A stretch of DNA of 64,000 bases from Elusimicrobia bacterium HGW-Elusimicrobia-1 (GTDB taxonomy: Bacteria > Elusimicrobiota > Endomicrobiia > PHAN01). Positions 15,001 to 21,000 of the stretch are shown here, one piece after another (the first letter of the stretch is position 1; every line of letters begins with the position of its first letter). The DNA lies in assembly GCA_002841695.1 (NCBI GenBank), contig PHAN01000002.1:1-64000 (forward strand), given 5' to 3'. The notes under the pieces were generated by a model. It searched no databases. It was not told the DNA's origin and saw only the letters and a program-made list of their open reading frames with translations. Made by a program: the position numbers and the translations under genes.

Positions 15001-18000
15001 GACGGTTGGGTTTCGATATTCTCCAATCTGAACGATTCCGATTATGCCGTATCGTGGGCGCCGGCCTTCGCGTTTCTGTCGGAGGGCGTAACCAATTACG
15101 TAAGCGTGTCCGTCAGAGATTCGCTTATGAACCACGCGACATATTACGATGTTTTTTACGTTTTAAAGGATGTGACAAAACCCTCTGTCGTCAATAACCA
15201 CGCGGCGGGCTTCGATACGCTGTGGCGCAAAGAAGACCCCGGCGCAATTTATGATGTCGACTTTTTCGACTTGGGCGGCTCGAAACTTTCTAAATTCCGG
15301 ACACGCGTGACGACCGCCTCCGCCGGTTCGGGCGCCGTAGTGTGGGGTTGGACCGACCACAGCGACTTGTCGGGTCTGAATACCACGCATTACACTTCCG
15401 TGTGGTCGATGGATTTCCAAAATCTTTTGGAAGGATTCAACCGCGTTTCGGTCAGAGTATTCGACGCCGCCGGCAACGAAGAAACCCTTGCCGACGCTTT
15501 CATAGTCAGGAAAGATACTACGCCTCCGTCGATTACGAAAAACTCGACGTGGGACGAGGCGGCCTGGCGTTCGACTCCTCCGACGGTGGACGTGGATTTT
15601 GCCGATTCCGCCGGCGGCTCCGGAATAGCGGGCTTCGACATTATGGTGTCGACGGACTACGACGGGGCTTCCGAACTGGTCGGATGGACGCTGGTGGCTG
15701 CGACGGCGACTTATTCGTATTCGGCGGACTATCAGGTGCCGCAAGCGGTGTTTGATTTGATGTCGTCGGCGTCCACGAATTATTGCTTTATGAGAGTTTA
15801 CGACGCGGCCGGCAACACGACCACCGCCGCCGGATACGTTTTTGTCGTCAATAAGGACACGGCTCCCGCCTCAATCGTCAACAATGAATCCGGCGGCGAC
15901 CAATTCTGGCGGACGGGTTCCACGGCGAGAACTTACGACGTAAACGTTTACGCCGCCGGTTTGTCGCGCCTCTCATTCGTTGAATATAACGCTTTCAAAG
16001 ACGGGGCGCAGACGCTCGGATGGGCTCCCGTGCCGGGTTTCTCCGCCGGCGTCGATTTATTTGAGGACGATTGGGCTATTGACCGCTTCGACGAACTTGT
16101 CGACGGCGGAACGCATTATATATCGGTGCGCGCCCAAACGGAATCGGGTCGGACGGTGACGCTCGAAAACGCTTTTATCGTCAAGAAAGATACGACCCCG
16201 CCGTCCGTGCCGTCCCTGTATTCGCCGCTCGACGGCTCGGCGACGTCGCAGGCCGCTCTGTCGCTGTCGTGGCAAATTGCGGCCGACCTCGGCGGAGGCA
16301 CGACTGTTTATGAACTCTCGGTGTCGTCCTCGGATGACTTCGCCGTGATTCTGTTTTCGTCGTCCGCGCCGGCGTCGCAGTGGCCGTCGGTGACGCTGTC
16401 TCTGACGGAGGCCACGTATTACTGGAAAGTGCGCGCTCAGGACGCCGCGTCGAATTACTCCGGCTACTCCGCCGCGTATTCAGTCGCCGTAGACACAACT
16501 CCGCCTTCGCAGGCAAATCTTGCCTCTCCCGCCGACGGTTTCGCGACGAATTATCATCTGCCGGTTTTCTCGTGGAGTTCCTCGGAAGATTCGGGACCAG
16601 CGGGTATCAAAGGATATCGTCTGGAAATATCCACCTCGGCGGGATTCGTTCCTGTGTCGCACTCTTCTTATGTTTACGCGTTGCAAGCGTCCGCGGCGCT
16701 TGCACAGTCGGCCACTTATTACTGGCGCACTGTTTCGATAGACAGGGCGGAAAACTATTCGGAGTCGGTTTCAGCATACGCGCTGGTTTACGACACGTCG
16801 CCGCCTTCGGCGCCCGCGTTGATGGCGCCGTCCGATAATCACGCGACGAACTACGCTTCGGTTAATTTCGCGTGGACGGCGCAGGACGTCGGCCCGTCGG
16901 GAATCGGCGGATATGTCGTGGAGACGTCGACGTCGGCGGACTTCGCAAACATTGAATATTCGTCGGCGACCGGAGCGCCTTCTCATACCGCGGCGTTCGG
17001 CGAAGGTCTCTACCGGTGGCGCGTCCGCGCCTCGGACAGAGCGGGAAATCTTTCGGCTTATTCTTCTACGAGGACATTCGCCGTGGACACGACGTCGCCT
17101 TCGGCGGTTGCAATGACAGTGCCGGGGTCAGGCGCGAGGTTATCGTCGGCGACCGTGGTATTTGAGTGGCTGCCGTCGCAGGACTTCGGCCCGTCGGGTA
17201 TCGCGGGTTATGTTCTTCGCGTGGCGACTTCTTCCGATTTTACGACGGTAGCGTATTCGTCCGCGGTCGGAGCCGACCGGATATACGCCGCCGTATCTCC
17301 CGCCGGAGGCATTTATTTCTGGCAGGTAAGAACTCTTGACCGCGCCGGCAACTATTCCGTTTCAGCGTCGTCGGAAATTACAATCGACACCCAAAGACCC
17401 CGCGCGGCGGTAAATCAGTCGGGCGACGTCGCATGGCGGTCCGCGTCCGGAACAGTTTACGATGTCGACTTCTTCGACGAGCCGCCGTCGTCCGGAGCGG
17501 GTCTTCGGGATGCGTATTACAGAGTTTACGCGTCCACCACGTCCGCCGGCCTGCCGTCGGGTCAGGAACTTGCGGGATGGTCTCAAATATTCTCCAAGAC
17601 GCTTCCCGAAAAAACGACGCACTATACGTCGGATTGGAATATTGACGCTTCGTGGGGAAATCTGGCGCAGGGTTACAATTTCATATTTATTCAGGCAACA
17701 GATTTGGCGGGCAATTCCACGGATTATTCCTCGTATGCTTTTTACGTTAAAAAGGACACAGCCCCGCCATATTTCACCTCGGGCGAATCCGCGTATCCTT
17801 CGTGGGAAAACGCCGACAGAAACAGAGACGTGGGTTTCTTCGACGGCGGTTCGGGAGTAAAAACCGCGTCCTGCACGGTACGGTCCGCTCCGAACTTCGG
17901 CGGCAACGAACTTATACCGTGGACCACGGTATTCTATACGGAAACTCCGGCGGGGTCTTTCAGCGGCGGATGGAGTCCGGATTTCGGCCTTCTGGCGCCC

Positions 18001-21000
18001 GGCACCAACTATGTGTCCGTGCGGGCGGCCGACGACCTCGGTAATGTTGCGGTCTCAACCGATATATTCCGAATTCTCAAAGATACCGTTCCGCCTTCGG
18101 CCGTGACCGATTTGTCGGCCTCGCAGGGCGCGGTATCCGCTACCGTCGGGCTGATGTGGACGGCTCCGTCGGACGACGTCATCAGCGCGCCATCCGACCT
18201 GCGCGCGAAATCATATCTCGTCAAGTATAAAACTTCGCCGTTTTCGTCGACGGCGGACTTTCTGGCGTCGGGAACGACTTTCCAGTATGCTCCGCCTCCG
18301 GGTCTTCCGGGTTCGACTGAAAACCTCACGGTGACCGGTCTGACCGAGGGCGCCACTTATTGGACGGGGATACTCCCGTCGGACAAGGCCGGCAGTTATG
18401 CTTCGGCGATTTCCACGTCTTCGGCATGGGCCAAACGTGTGGCTCCGTCGAAGATTACGGGGCTCGCTGCGTCCGCGCCCGAAACGCTCAATCCCGGCGA
18501 AGTCCGCCTTTCGTGGACGGCGACCGGCAACGACGATTACTCCGGTACGGCGGCGGGCTACGCGGTCAGGTACGCCACCTACGCGTTTTCCGACGCGCAG
18601 TGGTCTTGGGTAAACTCGTATTCTCAGTCGTGGTCTCCTCTGCCGGCGGGTTCGCTCGAAGAGCGCGTGCTCTCGATGCCTCAGCAGGGAGCTACTTACT
18701 ACTTCGCCGTAAAGGCCTACGACGGAGCGGCCTCCGGCGCGAACTATTCCGTTATGTCCGACACCGTTTCCGTCGTGTCGGCGCCGCGCGGCCCCGCCGA
18801 CGGAATGGCCGTTTATGCGCAGGGGACTTCCGCGACACCGCAGTATTACACTATGACGGCCGCGGGCGCGTCGTGGGCGGGGCCTTATCCGGCGCAGGCC
18901 GCCGCGGGCACTATTTACTGGTCGTCGCTGAAGGGCTGTCCCGTACTGCGCAACGAAAAACTTCTTGCCACTTTGTCGTCGGGCGGGCAAATATACTTCC
19001 AAAGATTCGACGGAATATCGGAGCAGTGGCAGACGCCCGTTCTGCTCGACACCATCGCGTCGGCCGACGCCGTCGTAAAACCTTTCGACGTCGCCTACGA
19101 GCAGACGAGCGGGCGCGCTCTTGTGGTGTGGCGGTCTGGCACGGCCGGCCGCGTTTATTACAGAATCTGGTCGTCGACCGCCGCTTCCTGGGCCAACGAC
19201 TCCACGGAAATTATTATCGGCGGAACCGGACTCATCAGGTGGGCGCGTCTTGAGCCGCGTCCCGGAACCGACGAGATAATGCTTGTGACGATGGACGCTA
19301 ACCGCAAAATATACGCTTACCGCTGGAACGGCTCGGCGTGGTCGGACAACGCTCTTCTTACGACGGGCGCCAACGTCGCATACACGGCGAATTATCAATG
19401 CGTGGATTTGGCGTGGGAGGGTTCGCGCGGAAACTGTCTGATAATGTGGGGCCAGGCCGCGACGGTAAAATACGCGATGTGGTCGTCTACGGACTCCGTA
19501 TGGGGAGCGGTGGACGTTGCCGGACCGGCTTTAAGCGGAGTGGCTACCGGCATTAACTGGGTGCGTATGGCATACGACAGATCGTCCGGCTCCGACAGAA
19601 TAGCCGCCTCGATAATCAGCGCCGACAATCTGGGCGCGGTCGACTGGCTGGTCTCCGTATGGAACGGCACGGCCTGGCCCGACGCCACCGCTTTAAGTTC
19701 AAACCTCGACGAGCGGCTCACGCGTCTTTCGGATGTGGCTTGGGAGAAGGACACCGGCAAGTGTCTTGCGGTCGGAGCCGTGAGCGCGGCGCCGGCGCAG
19801 TACGTTTCGTATTCCGTCTGGACGGACGCAGGGGGTTGGTCCGCCGCGTCTCTCTACGACGCCTACAATCTGGGCAATTCCGTCGATATAAGATGGATGA
19901 GATTGTCGCCGGATCCCAACTCCAACAAAATAATTCTGTCGGCTTCCAACGCGGGTTCCGCCGGGGCCGTGTCTCTTAGAACACTGGTCTGGTCGGGCGA
20001 TTTATGGTCTGGCGACGCAGCCCTCACGGCGCTCGGTTCAAACGCCTCCTACGAATTTTTCTCATCCGATTACGACAGACACGATAACGTGTCTCCGACG
20101 ATATCCGATAACCAGTCCGACGACGACACGTGGAGAAACACCGCCTCGGCTTTCTACGATATGGAGTTTTACGATTCCGGCGGCTCCCGCCTCTCGAAGC
20201 TTCAGACGCGCCTTGCTTCGGGCGCCGGCGGCATAGGCGTTTACAGGGATTTTGCCGATGAAATAACGGGCATCAACTCCGATTCTCTGACGGAACCGTG
20301 GCGGTTCTGCGCCCAGACATGGTCGGAACTGAGACGCGGACAGACGCACGTGTCGGTAAAGATTTTCGACGGAGCCGGCAATACGGCCTCTCTGGCGGAC
20401 GCTTTTTACGTCAGAAAGGATACGGAGCCCCCGACGATAACCAATAATTCCGCGGGCGAATCGTCCGTGTGGCGCAACGCAAATCCCGGCGCCGTCATAA
20501 ATGTGGATTTTGCCGATCAAACCGGCCTTTCGCTATTGTCGAGCGCGACGTATGTCTCCGGCGCGGTTTCGCAGAATATTTTCGAGTATGCGCCCGCCCG
20601 CCTGAGTTACGAAACAAACTGGGGGCTGTCCGGCTCGTCGTGGGAACTGCTGCCGTCGGGCACGAATTATCTGAATATATCCGCTTACGACGTGGCGGGG
20701 AACACTTCGTCGATTGCGGCGGCTTACAAAGTGCTTAAGGACACGACGCCGCCGGCCTCGATAACGGATTTGTCGGCGGCGGCGGGACCTTTCAAGGGGA
20801 GCGTGGATCTGACCTGGACGTCGCCCCGCGACGCGGAAAGCGGCGCCAATCTTTACACGGTAAAATACGCGTCCTACCAGATAACCGATACCGCGCTTTT
20901 CGACGCGGCGACGTCATGGACGACGAATATGTCCGCGAAATCGTTCGCTCAGACGGAAAATCTGACCATTACGGGTCTTGCCGTTTCGGCGACGTATTAT

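Noticed and set aside
18211-19398. Long minus-strand ORF of 395 aa inside the giant gene
   Set aside because: Arg/Gly-rich translation without motifs, exactly antisense to a repeat-coding frame. Mirror ORFs of this kind occur throughout (for example 1339-2175, 10204-11109) because codon use rarely makes antisense stops.
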